In this document: positions 14,077-21,421 of the stretch, piece by piece
Layout of the letters: each line of letters starts with the position of its first letter
Position numbering within the stretch: the first letter of the stretch is position 1
Source of the DNA: a virus
Direction: 5' to 3' (one strand)
IMG/VR virus record: IMGVR_UViG_3300012936_000110
Location: 1 to 29,303 of that record
DNA: 29,303 bases
Notes under the pieces: model-generated
Told to the model about the DNA's origin: nothing
What the model saw: the letters and a program-made list of their open reading frames with translations, nothing else
Databases searched by the model: none
Position numbers and translations under genes: made by a program

Positions 14077-16746
14077 TTACTCCCCAAAGTCAAATAGGTT
14101 ATTAAAAGTATTTTTTTGTTGTGTACTATTAATATCATATTCTAGCACACCAATTAAGTTGTCTAGTTTATTATCAATAATAGTACTTTCCATTGCATCA
14201 TCATCAAATGGAAGTTCTTTAAACCAATCAGGAATACGTAGTTCATCTGTTGGATAAGCAACACTAGTATAACCTAATGGATTCTGTTTAAGTTTACAAA
14301 CAATAACTTTCATACCGTCAACAATTTCTTGACTGTATTTGTCACCGTTCATACGTTTTAAATTATTCCAATTGATACTTGCTCTAACGTGTCCAGGCAT
14401 ATTAGTCTTACCATCACGTTGTTCTTTTCTTAAATACTCGCCAATTTTATTTGCACGTTTAGGTGAGCCTTTTTCATAACCTGGCCTTAGTTTGAATTCT
14501 GTCCTAAATTCTGTAATACGATTTAATATTTCTTTTTCAGTTTTTTCTTGCAACACCATCATCAAAAGTTCACTTAAAAACTCTTGCATAAACACAGGAG
14601 TATCAGAACGTTTAAGATCAAGACCCATTGCTTTTACTTTACCTGGCTTACCTTCAACGTCTTTACGTTCACCTTCTTCATCATAAATTAGTGCGGCATA
14701 TCTTTTCTTTGTAATATACAATCCTGTTTCTGCAACAATTTCTCTACCTGCCGCAATAACATCTGATCTGCTCTTTGGACAATGAAATGCTTTCATCATA
14801 AAGTCTTCAAAAGATTTGTTTGCTTCTCCACATACTTGATCATACAACTTAATAACACTATCTTTTGTCCAAGGAATATTGCCGTTGTTTATGTCTGCCT
14901 TTAGTATAGGAAATGCACTAAAATACACAGAGTCTGTATCACCATATATCACACTCTTACCTACGTGATCATATGTACCTGTAATAACTTCATTTACTTT
15001 TGCCGCCATATGTTTTGCAATTTGTCTACCAGTAAGTGTAGTAGATTGTCCAATACGTGGGTCAAAGAATCTACATCCTGGATTTAGAATTGCACCATAT
15101 AAACTATTTAGGTTAATCTTTTTAACAAGTTGTCTTTTATCCCAAAACGCAATCTCGATTTTATTACCTGCTTCAATGGCTTTCTTTTTCATAGCCTGCA
15201 ATTCTTTACGTTCTGAATACCAACGTTTTAGTAGTCCAGGTATAACTCCATCAAACTCATTTGTAAGTATGGTTCCATTAGCAGTAAGCATCCAAGGATT
15301 GTTGCTATCAAAAATAATTTTATGAACTTCTGCGGCACTATAAACCTGTGCATCACCATTCTCCCAATCAATAGTAATGTCAACATCTTTACGTTTCTCC
15401 ATTACTGCTTCATATTCTAGTGTACCAAACTTACCTTCCCAAGCACCTGCAAATGACTTTTTCTGTAATGTCATTTGATCTTCAATGAATGCCTGTGTAT
15501 CAGTTGGCCTTAGTTGTCCAACAATAGTTGCTGGATCCATATTCAATGCTCTAATAACAGATGGATATAGTGAATTCAAGTCCATTGAACCTATCCACTT
15601 ATGTACACCTTTTTTAGGAAACGCCACATAAGCACCTGCCGCCGGATCACTACCTGGCTCTCTGTGTACTCTATTAGGAACTTGTAGTCCTCTATGATGT
15701 GCTTCATTGATAATTGCTTGTTCTGTAACTGCGACAGCACCCATAGTAGTTTGTAGCAACACAGTATTGGCGTGTGCAAGTTCATTACTTAAATCAATAA
15801 ACTTTAGTTTCTTATCAAGTTTATCAAGTAGTGCAACGTCTTGTCTATTATATTCAATGAACTTTTTAAAGTCATTGTTATAAAGTTGATCTAATGTACC
15901 TTCATAAACTGTTTTATTTTCACCAACTTCCATTTCACCAATAGCATCAAGTCTATAAGTGTGTCTTTCTTCATATGTGTATTTTCTATACAGTTCTAAA
16001 CTATCTAAGTGTACACGACCAACTAGATCATAAGTTTCACTCTTACGACCATATCTTTCAAATTCTCTTTTCTTAGGCAGTTGTTTCCATAAACAAAAAC
16101 GTCTTGTATCATCTTTACTTAAAACTCTAGCAACACGATTCACAGTATAAGGAATATCATAACCTTCACTGTTCCAACCACTTAAAATATCTGCATCTTG
16201 AATACTGTCTAAAAATGCTTGTAACATATCTCCTTCATTATCATATAGATATGTGTTATCAAACTCTGCTACTTGTTCTTTTGCTTCTTCCATAGTAAGT
16301 CCTTTAGGAGGCATAGCAAACGTAACAAGTGCGTCTAACCATTGTAAGTGTACAGTGATTGCAGTAATTGGCATAAACGGATCGCTTGGATCAGCAAATC
16401 CACGTTCTGGATCAAAGTCTGTCTCAATATCAAAAAATGCTACATTAAGTTTAGGAGCATCTACGTTTAAGTAGTTTTCACTTAAACATTGAAATATTGG
16501 ATTGACATCACTTTCAAATAAGTCCTTGCCTTTGTTAATAGCAAGTTCTTTTCTAAATTGTTTTGTATTTCTTGCAACTATTCTTGTAAGCGGATCACCA
16601 AAGATGCTTTTGTGTTTACCTTTAGGATCTTTATAATAGAATGTATATTTTATTGGAAATTCTTGATAACTTCTTTTGCCATCTTTACGTTCAACGACTC
16701 TAATAATGTCTTGGTCTCGATCAAAAATTGCATCTACGTAACTCAT
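14077..16746 (-). CDS. 43: DNA polymerase, family B (gp43)
   Basis: Replicative polymerase of 889 residues, near T4 gp43 (898). Exonuclease motifs: D106/E108 in FFDIETD, D197 in GWNSEGYDIPY, D303 in YNRQDVALL. Polymerase motifs: A with D389 in SMDLNSLYPS, B in KINLNSLYGAI (about 543-553), C in YGDTDSVYF with D603 and D605. A KKRYAALIY element follows. The C-terminus TFNNLFDFGE resembles the clamp-binding tail of T4 gp43. AGGAGA precedes ATG 16746, and a 5-base-pair hairpin with an eight-base loop lies three bases upstream of it, a likely autoregulatory operator. No sigma70-like site was seen directly upstream, so it is probably transcribed from the 17908-17936 promoter. Confidence 0.97.
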   Translation of the reverse strand: MSYVDAIFDRDQDIIRVVERKDGKRSYQEFPIKYTFYYKDPKGKHKSIFGDPLTRIVARNTKQFRKELAINKGKDLFESDVNPIFQCLSENYLNVDAPKLNVAFFDIETDFDPERGFADPSDPFMPITAITVHLQWLDALVTFAMPPKGLTMEEAKEQVAEFDNTYLYDNEGDMLQAFLDSIQDADILSGWNSEGYDIPYTVNRVARVLSKDDTRRFCLWKQLPKKREFERYGRKSETYDLVGRVHLDSLELYRKYTYEERHTYRLDAIGEMEVGENKTVYEGTLDQLYNNDFKKFIEYNRQDVALLDKLDKKLKFIDLSNELAHANTVLLQTTMGAVAVTEQAIINEAHHRGLQVPNRVHREPGSDPAAGAYVAFPKKGVHKWIGSMDLNSLYPSVIRALNMDPATIVGQLRPTDTQAFIEDQMTLQKKSFAGAWEGKFGTLEYEAVMEKRKDVDITIDWENGDAQVYSAAEVHKIIFDSNNPWMLTANGTILTNEFDGVIPGLLKRWYSERKELQAMKKKAIEAGNKIEIAFWDKRQLVKKINLNSLYGAILNPGCRFFDPRIGQSTTLTGRQIAKHMAAKVNEVITGTYDHVGKSVIYGDTDSVYFSAFPILKADINNGNIPWTKDSVIKLYDQVCGEANKSFEDFMMKAFHCPKSRSDVIAAGREIVAETGLYITKKRYAALIYDEEGERKDVEGKPGKVKAMGLDLKRSDTPVFMQEFLSELLMMVLQEKTEKEILNRITEFRTEFKLRPGYEKGSPKRANKIGEYLRKEQRDGKTNMPGHVRASINWNNLKRMNGDKYSQEIVDGMKVIVCKLKQNPLGYTSVAYPTDELRIPDWFKELPFDDDAMESTIIDNKLDNLIGVLEYDINSTQQKNTFNNLFDFGE

Positions 16747-16759
16747 TTTTTCTCCTGTA

Positions 16760-16777
16760 TGTCATTTGAGGCTGACA
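16760..16777 (-). promoter_or_regulatory. Putative gp43 translational operator hairpin
   Basis: On the mRNA, TGTCA-GCCTCAAA-TGACA: a perfect five-base-pair stem with an eight-base loop, three bases before AGGAGA of gene 43. T4 gp43 represses its own translation through a hairpin of the same stem and loop size beside its ribosome site. The loop sequence differs. Confidence 0.5.
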
Positions 16778-16815
16778 AATACCAAACTGTCGCTTGTGGC
16801 CGACTGTACCTTGCT

Positions 16816-17076
16816 CTAATAAATCCAGTCACTGACTAGACCAATAATATAAATTATTGTAAGTCCTGCGTTTAAAACAATCAAGGACTTTTCTTTCCAA
16901 AGATAACCTACTAATACCCAACCCAAGTTGGAAACAGTAAATGCATAACTATACCAAGGGTATAAGTTAAATGCCGCCATTGTTGCCGCTCCTATTAGTG
17001 TAGCGGTAAACAACCATGCTAATCCTTGATATGGTTTAGCCTGTGTACCTTTTGTTTCTAAAATATTCTTTGTCAT
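16816..17076 (-). CDS. Small membrane protein, 86 aa
   Basis: Three hydrophobic segments fit membrane helices (about 22-38 GLAWLFTATLIGAATMA, 47-65 WYSYAFTVSNLGWVLVGYL, 68-84 SLIVLNAGLTIIYIIGL). ATG 17076 has AAGG upstream; the frame to 17091 extends further into the HAD gene, which already overlaps. The pattern G-x5-W-K/R-x2-S-x-IVVL recurs in the 91-aa protein two genes upstream, suggesting divergent paralogues. No named family. Confidence 0.7.
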   Translation of the reverse strand: MTKNILETKGTQAKPYQGLAWLFTATLIGAATMAAFNLYPWYSYAFTVSNLGWVLVGYLWKEKSLIVLNAGLTIIYIIGLVSDWIY

Positions 17077-17347
17077 TTTGTGCCTTATCATCTATCCATA
17101 TATCGTAATGTGGTTTGCCTAATTTAAGGGTAGTAAACTTAACTCCCCAACTGAGTAATTGTGCCTTTGTAAAACCTTGCCAGTCTGTGCCTGACTTTGC
17201 TCCTCTGGCTGTCCAATAATGTATTTCGTTGCCTTCTTCATATAACTTATTAAAGTGATCAATACGGTCTTGTATTGGTCGACTATCTTCATAATTATTA
17301 CCTTCAGTATAACATATAGTTCCGTCTATGTCAACCATATAAATCAT
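17036..17347 (-). CDS. Small HAD-superfamily phosphatase-like protein
   Basis: The protein has 103 residues. Motif I is MVDIDGTICYT (D6-x-D8), motif II is YWTARG, followed by KPHYDIWIDDKA with the DD of motif IV. It resembles the short capless HAD proteins such as KdsC-like or polynucleotide phosphatase-like enzymes. ATG 17347 has GGAG nine bases upstream and overlaps the preceding stop as ATGA. Its first codons contain a sigma70-like promoter (17306-17334). Possible substrates are sugar phosphates or nucleic acid ends. Confidence 0.8.
   Translation of the reverse strand: MIYMVDIDGTICYTEGNNYEDSRPIQDRIDHFNKLYEEGNEIHYWTARGAKSGTDWQGFTKAQLLSWGVKFTTLKLGKPHYDIWIDDKAQNDKEYFRNKRYTG
17306..17334 (-). 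promoter_or_regulatory. Promoter-like sequence inside the HAD gene
   Basis: TTGACA (17329-17334), 17 bases, TATACT (17306-17311). It falls on the conserved codons for V-D...Y-T of the HAD motif I region, so codon constraint may explain part of it; it would read into the 86-aa membrane gene and gp43. Confidence 0.45.
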
Positions 17348-17619
17348 CCAAACAATCTCCAAAGTGCTATTGTGTTCATAGTAATGAACCACGCGGTAAG
17401 TACAACAATCCAAGCACTATTTCTACGCCATGCTCCTATAAATCCTGCTACACTACCTATCCAATAAAATGGAATAAAAATATCAGGTCGTGGTAATAAA
17501 ACTGTCCAGGTTAGAATAGCACTTCCTATGATTACTGCTATTGCACTAACCATTTCAAAGTAAAATGCTATTGGATCTGTGTTATAACTTATTTTCCAAA
17601 AATTAATTACCGCGTTCAA
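17344..17619 (-). CDS. Small membrane protein, 91 aa
   Basis: Three hydrophobic stretches (about 20-42 MVSAIAVIIGSAILTWTVLL, 47-64 IFIPFYWIGSVAGFIGAW, 69-88 AWIVVLTAWFITMNTIALW) fit membrane helices. The frame starts with TTG 17619, two bases after the DsbA-like stop region and without a strong SD; ATG 17553 is an alternative. It is similar in pattern to the 86-aa protein at 16816-17076. Confidence 0.6.
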   Translation of the reverse strand: MNAVINFWKISYNTDPIAFYFEMVSAIAVIIGSAILTWTVLLPRPDIFIPFYWIGSVAGFIGAWRRNSAWIVVLTAWFITMNTIALWRLFG

Positions 17620-17622
17620 AAC

Positions 17623-17883
17623 TTACTTGTCCTTGCCGACTGTAACAACTAGTGTTTCTAAATCTTCAAAATCACTTGAAACTTTGCCCCAGTCACCTTT
17701 GTGTGCAACTTTGATCGCTTTGTTAATCAATGCTGGTTTGATGTTTAGTTCTTCTGCTACTGCTTTTACAGTATCTTTAAGACCCATGCTAAGGTCTTCA
17801 ACTTCTTGCATAACTGTTACGCCTTCATTTACGAGACGTTCAAGTTTTGCTTTCTCTTCGGCTCCATATACTCTATCGCTCAT
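17623..17883 (-). CDS. dsbA: DsbA-like double-stranded DNA-binding protein
   Basis: T4 DsbA binds double-stranded DNA and stimulates late transcription. This 86-residue protein (T4: 89) keeps the same layout: a helical N-terminus, then AEELNIKPALINKAIKVAHKG, corresponding to the T4 segment DELGVDGKMFNRLLALYHKD, then an acidic DFEDLETLVVTV tail region. The match is by eye and covers the C-terminal half best. It sits between an oxygenase and the polymerase cluster and has its own consensus promoter and AGGAGA. Confidence 0.65.
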   Translation of the reverse strand: MSDRVYGAEEKAKLERLVNEGVTVMQEVEDLSMGLKDTVKAVAEELNIKPALINKAIKVAHKGDWGKVSSDFEDLETLVVTVGKDK

Positions 17884-17907
17884 TGTTTTCTCCTAATTAG
17901 TGTTTGT

Positions 17908-17936
17908 ATTATATACTATAATTCTCTTTGTGTCAA
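17908..17936 (-). promoter_or_regulatory. Consensus sigma70 promoter for dsbA and downstream
   Basis: TTGACA (17931-17936), 17 bases, TATAAT (17908-17913), followed by AGGAGA and the dsbA-like ATG at 17883. The stop codon of the preceding oxygenase gene lies inside the -35. Confidence 0.88.
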
Positions 17937-18469
17937 GTTGCTTGTGGTCTTTTAATTGCAATATTTCCACTTACAATAATTCTTTCTTTATCAATTTCTT
18001 GTTTTGGCACACTATGACTTACCCAACCTGGAAAAATAATAATTAAACCTGTTTCTGGTTTAATTGCTCTTTCGGCAGTAGGAAATACCAAAGGTGCACA
18101 AAATGGACTAGCATCTACATAATAAACAAAACTCCATGTAGCAGGATGATGTGCGTGTGGTAAAGTTTCTTCACCTTGTCTATAAACTGCACCCCAACAA
18201 TCAGTTGCAAAAAATTCACCTTGCGGTAATGGATTAGATCCATTTGTAATCAACTCAATAGCAAAGTCTATAATTTTTTTGAACTCAACATCGTTTTGCA
18301 TTGTCCATTTAGTCATATCTGCTTTTACATTTGTTTTTCTATATTGCTGATCACCTTGTTCTTTTATCTTACTTGTAAGAACTGGTCTGACAACTTCTGC
18401 ATCAGGATACATTCCTGTAAACACTTCTGCTGTTTCCAAAAATTGTAAATGCTGTACGTGGGGGTCCAT
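17933..18469 (-). CDS. 2OG-Fe(II) oxygenase superfamily protein
   Basis: The protein has 178 residues. H105-A-H107 in TLPHAHHPATWSFVYYVDA and H152 in IIFPGWVSHSV supply the iron site; R163 in KERIIVSGNIAIK is the 2OG-binding Arg. The layout equals that of the oxygenase at 8788-9375, so the two are distant homologues. The frame begins at GTG 18490; ATG 18469, just after the previous stop, gives a family-like N-terminus but has no clear SD, so the start is uncertain. The substrate is unknown. Confidence 0.82.
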   Translation of the reverse strand: MDPHVQHLQFLETAEVFTGMYPDAEVVRPVLTSKIKEQGDQQYRKTNVKADMTKWTMQNDVEFKKIIDFAIELITNGSNPLPQGEFFATDCWGAVYRQGEETLPHAHHPATWSFVYYVDASPFCAPLVFPTAERAIKPETGLIIIFPGWVSHSVPKQEIDKERIIVSGNIAIKRPQAT

Positions 18470-18470
18470 G

Positions 18471-19082
18471 CTAGTATTTAATAAAAGCACCTATACGTCC
18501 ATGGACATCTGGATAATCTATGTATTGGTAACCTTTAGGAGGATTTTTATCTTGTCCTTCCCACACAGGAATAAATTCTTTTCTATTGTCCGGAAAGTCT
18601 GGATTGGATCTAAAATGTGCTTCAATTAATTTCCCACCAATAAACTCGCAGTTGATAATTGGTTTGTTCTTGAACTGTTCTAAAACTTTTGGCAAAGGTA
18701 CAACATCATCTGTCTTTACCCATTTGTCCCATTTAATTAAAGTACTTTTCTTTTTAAATCCTTCTACACACAACCACTGCTCACCATATCTATAATCTAC
18801 AGACAAGTGTCTACCCTCAAACCATTCACACCAAAAACTTCCGTGTGGTAAATGCATTGTGTATTTTTCAAGTGTAACTTTTTTAGCACCAAGTCCAAGT
18901 CCTAGTACATTGACACAAGGTTTAACAATATAAAAGTTTGGTTTAGGTACATCTATACCTGCTGGACCACAGGTATATCCTAGTTTACGTGATAAAATTA
19001 ATTTGTCGTATATCCAAAGTTCGTCAGGGTCTGCGTTCTGCCAATAAATGTCTTCTTCTGTATCGTCATATATCGTTGCCAT
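18471..19082 (-). CDS. Uncharacterised protein with possible ATP-grasp features, 203 aa
   Basis: The N-terminal part has ELWIYDKLILSRKLGYTCGP (21-40) and NFYIVKPCVNVLGLGLG, and the C-terminal part INCEFIGGKLIEAHFRSNPDF. The latter resembles the end of ATP-grasp ligases, where Glu and Arg/Asn bind ATP-Mg, and YIVKP resembles the ATP-binding Lys strand. The protein is short for a full ATP-grasp ligase and the glycine loop is not convincing. It ends immediately before an oxygenase gene. Confidence 0.55.
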   Translation of the reverse strand: MATIYDDTEEDIYWQNADPDELWIYDKLILSRKLGYTCGPAGIDVPKPNFYIVKPCVNVLGLGLGAKKVTLEKYTMHLPHGSFWCEWFEGRHLSVDYRYGEQWLCVEGFKKKSTLIKWDKWVKTDDVVPLPKVLEQFKNKPIINCEFIGGKLIEAHFRSNPDFPDNRKEFIPVWEGQDKNPPKGYQYIDYPDVHGRIGAFIKY

Positions 19083-19257
19083 TTACTTTTGCATAGGCCT
19101 CCTCAAAACCTTCTTCATATATGTATGCTTCTTCATTTGACCATACACGTTTTAAATAACTATCATAGCAACCTAATATACAAGATTCTGTGGCGTTAAA
19201 ATGTCCTTTTACAATCCAAAAAAGTCTATATGCTTCTTTGCGTTTAACTGGATCCAC
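19066..19257 (-). CDS. Small protein of unknown function, 63 aa
   Basis: Helical, rich in Tyr and Glu (LGCYDSYLKRVWSNEEAYIY). No family recognised. It overlaps its upstream neighbour by 14 bases and its downstream neighbour by 17, as expected of a real gene in this crowded layout. Confidence 0.6.
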   Translation of the reverse strand: MDPVKRKEAYRLFWIVKGHFNATESCILGCYDSYLKRVWSNEEAYIYEEGFEEAYAKVNGNDI

Positions 19258-19897
19258 TTTCCTCGTCCTTTGTTTTGTATTGCCATTCGTCAGTATGACC
19301 TACTGACCATTTAGGAGTGTTTTCGACTGTATAGTTTTGTGAACAAACTTTAAAGTCTGGCATCAAACGTTTCTCAGGGATTAAACTTTGATCAGTCCAA
19401 ATAACTCTATTGTTAGGTTGAGCCGCGAATTGACCATTGTCTAATTTAATTACGTTAAAGGATTTGTGTTCAGGATCGTGTTCTGAAAAGTTAGTATCTA
19501 TTGTGTTGTTATCTCTATGGCAAGTATCAAGAGTAAACATATATTCACCCTTGTGCATTTTCTTATCTTTGCCAAAGAATTCACAATCACATAACATTGG
19601 TTTTTTAATTACTGTGATATCGTAATCAAAGCAATCCCATATCTGTAATGTATCTAACGAAAGTTGATCTTCAGGATTGTAATCTGTTTTCCACACAAAA
19701 GCACTGATTGGTAGTTTATCAAATAGTGCTCCATATTCTGTGAGTAATGTTTCGAAGTAAAGTGCTTTACCTTGTATGCTTCTTATACTAATCCATATAC
19801 CAGGAGTAAGTTCCCCATGACCTTTTTGCAAATCGTATAAGTATTCTTTCTTTACATATACTTCAATTGGCGGTAGGTTATGCACTAGAAAAGCCAT
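19244..19897 (-). CDS. Uncharacterised phage protein, 217 aa
   Basis: Mixed alpha/beta composition with conserved-looking stretches GELTPGIWISIRSIQGKALY (about 29-48), a Cys-containing MLCDCEFFGKDKKMHKGEYM and a Trp-containing C-terminus. I recall similar proteins in marine T4-like phages but no role. ATG 19897 is preceded by GAGGAG and by a late-type promoter motif AATAAATACTATT about 27 bases upstream, so it may be expressed late. Confidence 0.65.
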   Translation of the reverse strand: MAFLVHNLPPIEVYVKKEYLYDLQKGHGELTPGIWISIRSIQGKALYFETLLTEYGALFDKLPISAFVWKTDYNPEDQLSLDTLQIWDCFDYDITVIKKPMLCDCEFFGKDKKMHKGEYMFTLDTCHRDNNTIDTNFSEHDPEHKSFNVIKLDNGQFAAQPNNRVIWTDQSLIPEKRLMPDFKVCSQNYTVENTPKWSVGHTDEWQYKTKDEESGSS

Positions 19898-19924
19898 AGT
19901 ACTCCTCGGTTTAATTAATAATAG

Positions 19925-19941
19925 TATTTATTTTATTTATT
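19925..19941 (-). promoter_or_regulatory. Late-promoter-like sites (T4 type), two overlapping copies
   Basis: On the minus strand AATAAATA at 19925-19932, continuing CTATT, matches the extended T4 late consensus TATAAATACTATT except at the first base. A second AATAAATA is at 19934-19941. They precede the 217-aa gene, whose SD GAGGAG lies downstream. Confidence 0.6.
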
Positions 19942-20764
19942 GAGATTGTGCTTGTTTCATCAACTGTTTGAACTTGGTCATTAGTTGAGGATTTGAAAGT
20001 ATTGCTTGGATGCCCTGAGCATACGGGGCTATTGCTTTGATAATATTTGGTGGTAGTGTTTCTCCTGCGGCAACTTTATCAAGTCCTTTTGCCACCATTG
20101 CACCACTGCCTTTACCACCCATTACACCTTTTAACGCAGTTGCCTTTTGAGCAACCTGTTGTGTAACTTTTGGATCTGGTTTTGCTGGTGCTTGATCCAT
20201 TCCTGGCGCTGGAGGTGCCTCTGCAATACTTGGATCAAAATATGGATTATAACTATCACCTAAAAATGCTTGTCCTTTTGACTGAGCGTTTTTAAATTTA
20301 TTCCACCCATCATTTGGTTTGAGTGTTGTTTTTCCATCTGTTGATTTCCAGTCTGTACCTGTCCAAGTGTATACTACACCTTTACTATTAAAACCACTGC
20401 CTACTTTTAATTTGTCTGGACTGTTTACTGGTGGCTCTTTAGCCACTGTTGGTTTAACAGTTCCTACTTTAGGTGCAGATGCTTTAGCAGATGCTTTAGC
20501 ATTTGGCTTTGCTGTTGCGGGTTGTTTGCCTTGAATATAATCATCTGTTTCTTTGTCTTTAATACCGGCATCAGGCACGTTCATATCACTGCCTCTGGAA
20601 AACTTTTTATTTACTGCTTTGTTTAATTTACCTAGGAAGTTACCTACTGCTCCAGTACGTACTGCTTGATCGGCCTTACCTGCAATCGCTTTGGTATTGA
20701 GCCAACCGCCTGGGGGTGCTTCATTGATTCCTTCGAACTCTTCTGTTAAGTCCTCAAGTTTCAA
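19937..20764 (-). CDS. Ala/Pro/Lys-rich probable virion protein, 275 aa
   Basis: The N-terminus MKLEDLTEEFEGINEAPPGG contains L-T-E at 6-8 and I-N-E|A at 13-16, resembling T4 gp21 protease sites after a capsid-targeting peptide. The middle is low complexity (Lys/Ala/Pro, about 80-115), then VYTWTGTDWKSTDGKTTL suggests a small SH3- or WW-like strand pair. The C-terminal third is helical, Gly/Ala-rich and ends LMTKFKQLMKQAQSQ. The start is TTG 20764, with AGGAG six bases upstream. A scaffold, core or internal head protein is the best guess. Confidence 0.65.
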   Translation of the reverse strand: MKLEDLTEEFEGINEAPPGGWLNTKAIAGKADQAVRTGAVGNFLGKLNKAVNKKFSRGSDMNVPDAGIKDKETDDYIQGKQPATAKPNAKASAKASAPKVGTVKPTVAKEPPVNSPDKLKVGSGFNSKGVVYTWTGTDWKSTDGKTTLKPNDGWNKFKNAQSKGQAFLGDSYNPYFDPSIAEAPPAPGMDQAPAKPDPKVTQQVAQKATALKGVMGGKGSGAMVAKGLDKVAAGETLPPNIIKAIAPYAQGIQAILSNPQLMTKFKQLMKQAQSQ

Positions 20765-20765
20765 C

Positions 20766-21203
20766 TTACTCTCCTAGTTTTTTAGATAATTGTGATGCTA
20801 GTGTATTTTTGTATGCAACAAACACTGATTCGTCTTTTTTGTTCATTGCTTTTTTGATTGCTTTATCTTTTGCTTTCATGTAATCATCTGAATCAATATC
20901 GCCATCACCGTCTTGGTCTTTCTTTTTACCTTCGCCGATACTTGCTTCTTCGTACTTCATTTGATAGTCTAAGTGATGATAAACTGAACCTAAGTAGTCT
21001 GCCGCTTTAGTAATCTTAGCCGCTACCCAGCCATCTAAGCCTTCTGCTTCAGATACATTTTTAAGCATCTCGTGTAACTTGATTGAATATTTTGCAGTCT
21101 TGTAAAGATCTGATCTAGCCATTTGCACTTCGTGATCTGACTCTACTTTTTGAGCCATATCTGCTAAACCTTCTCTAAGTTTTTGTTTTTCTTCTTTGCT
21201 CAT
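20766..21203 (-). CDS. Helical probable virion protein with a calcium-binding loop, 145 aa
   Basis: A helical N-terminal domain (about 1-85), then a canonical EF-hand/dockerin-like loop in KKKDQDGDGDIDSDDY (D96, D98, D100, I103, D107), then a basic helix ending SKKLGE. Only one such loop is present. AAGGAA precedes ATG 21203 and a late-promoter-like CATAAATACTAG lies upstream. The protein has no (L/I)xE peptide at the very N-terminus except KLREG (9-13). A capsid-core or head-completion role would fit but is inferred from neighbours. Confidence 0.65.
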   Translation of the reverse strand: MSKEEKQKLREGLADMAQKVESDHEVQMARSDLYKTAKYSIKLHEMLKNVSEAEGLDGWVAAKITKAADYLGSVYHHLDYQMKYEEASIGEGKKKDQDGDGDIDSDDYMKAKDKAIKKAMNKKDESVFVAYKNTLASQLSKKLGE

Positions 21204-21222
21204 TTTATCACTTCCTTACTAG

Positions 21223-21230
21223 TATTTATG
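21223..21230 (-). promoter_or_regulatory. Late-promoter-like site
   Basis: CATAAATA followed by CTAGT on the minus strand, 20 bases before ATG 21203. It overlaps the stop codon of the preceding 63-aa gene. Confidence 0.55.
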
Positions 21231-21417
21231 TTCTTTTCATCGGCGCACCAAATAAAGAGACATCTTTCATATCTAGTGCATTATCAGTTGGTTTCTGCTT
21301 TTTAGGCTTCTTTTTGCTGTTTGCAATATGTGGATTTGCCACAGTAGCAATATTACCAGCCACAGTTGCACCTGGTGTAGCAGTTTCTCTAACACTTGTA
21401 AGTTCTCTTAAACGCAT
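21226..21417 (-). CDS. Small basic probable virion protein, 63 aa
   Basis: The N-terminus MRLRELTSVRETATPG is similar to those of its neighbours (MRFKEISEG, MLLRHLTEN). The rest is Ala/Thr/Val-rich then strongly basic (SKKKPKKQKPTDN). ATG 21417 is only five bases after a late-type GATAAATA, so its transcript may be nearly leaderless; AGGA 11 bases upstream is the only SD candidate. Function unknown; an internal head protein is possible. Confidence 0.6.
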   Translation of the reverse strand: MRLRELTSVRETATPGATVAGNIATVANPHIANSKKKPKKQKPTDNALDMKDVSLFGAPMKRT

Positions 21418-21421
21418 AGTA

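Noticed and set aside
16760-16815. Rho-independent terminator upstream of gp43
   Set aside because: The hairpin has an AT-rich five-base stem and is followed by the SD, not by a U-run; a translational operator fits better.
17600-17640. Shared ten bases TTGAACGCGG at 1480-1489 and 17610-17619
   Set aside because: Only ten bases with no further flanking similarity; not a convincing repeat.
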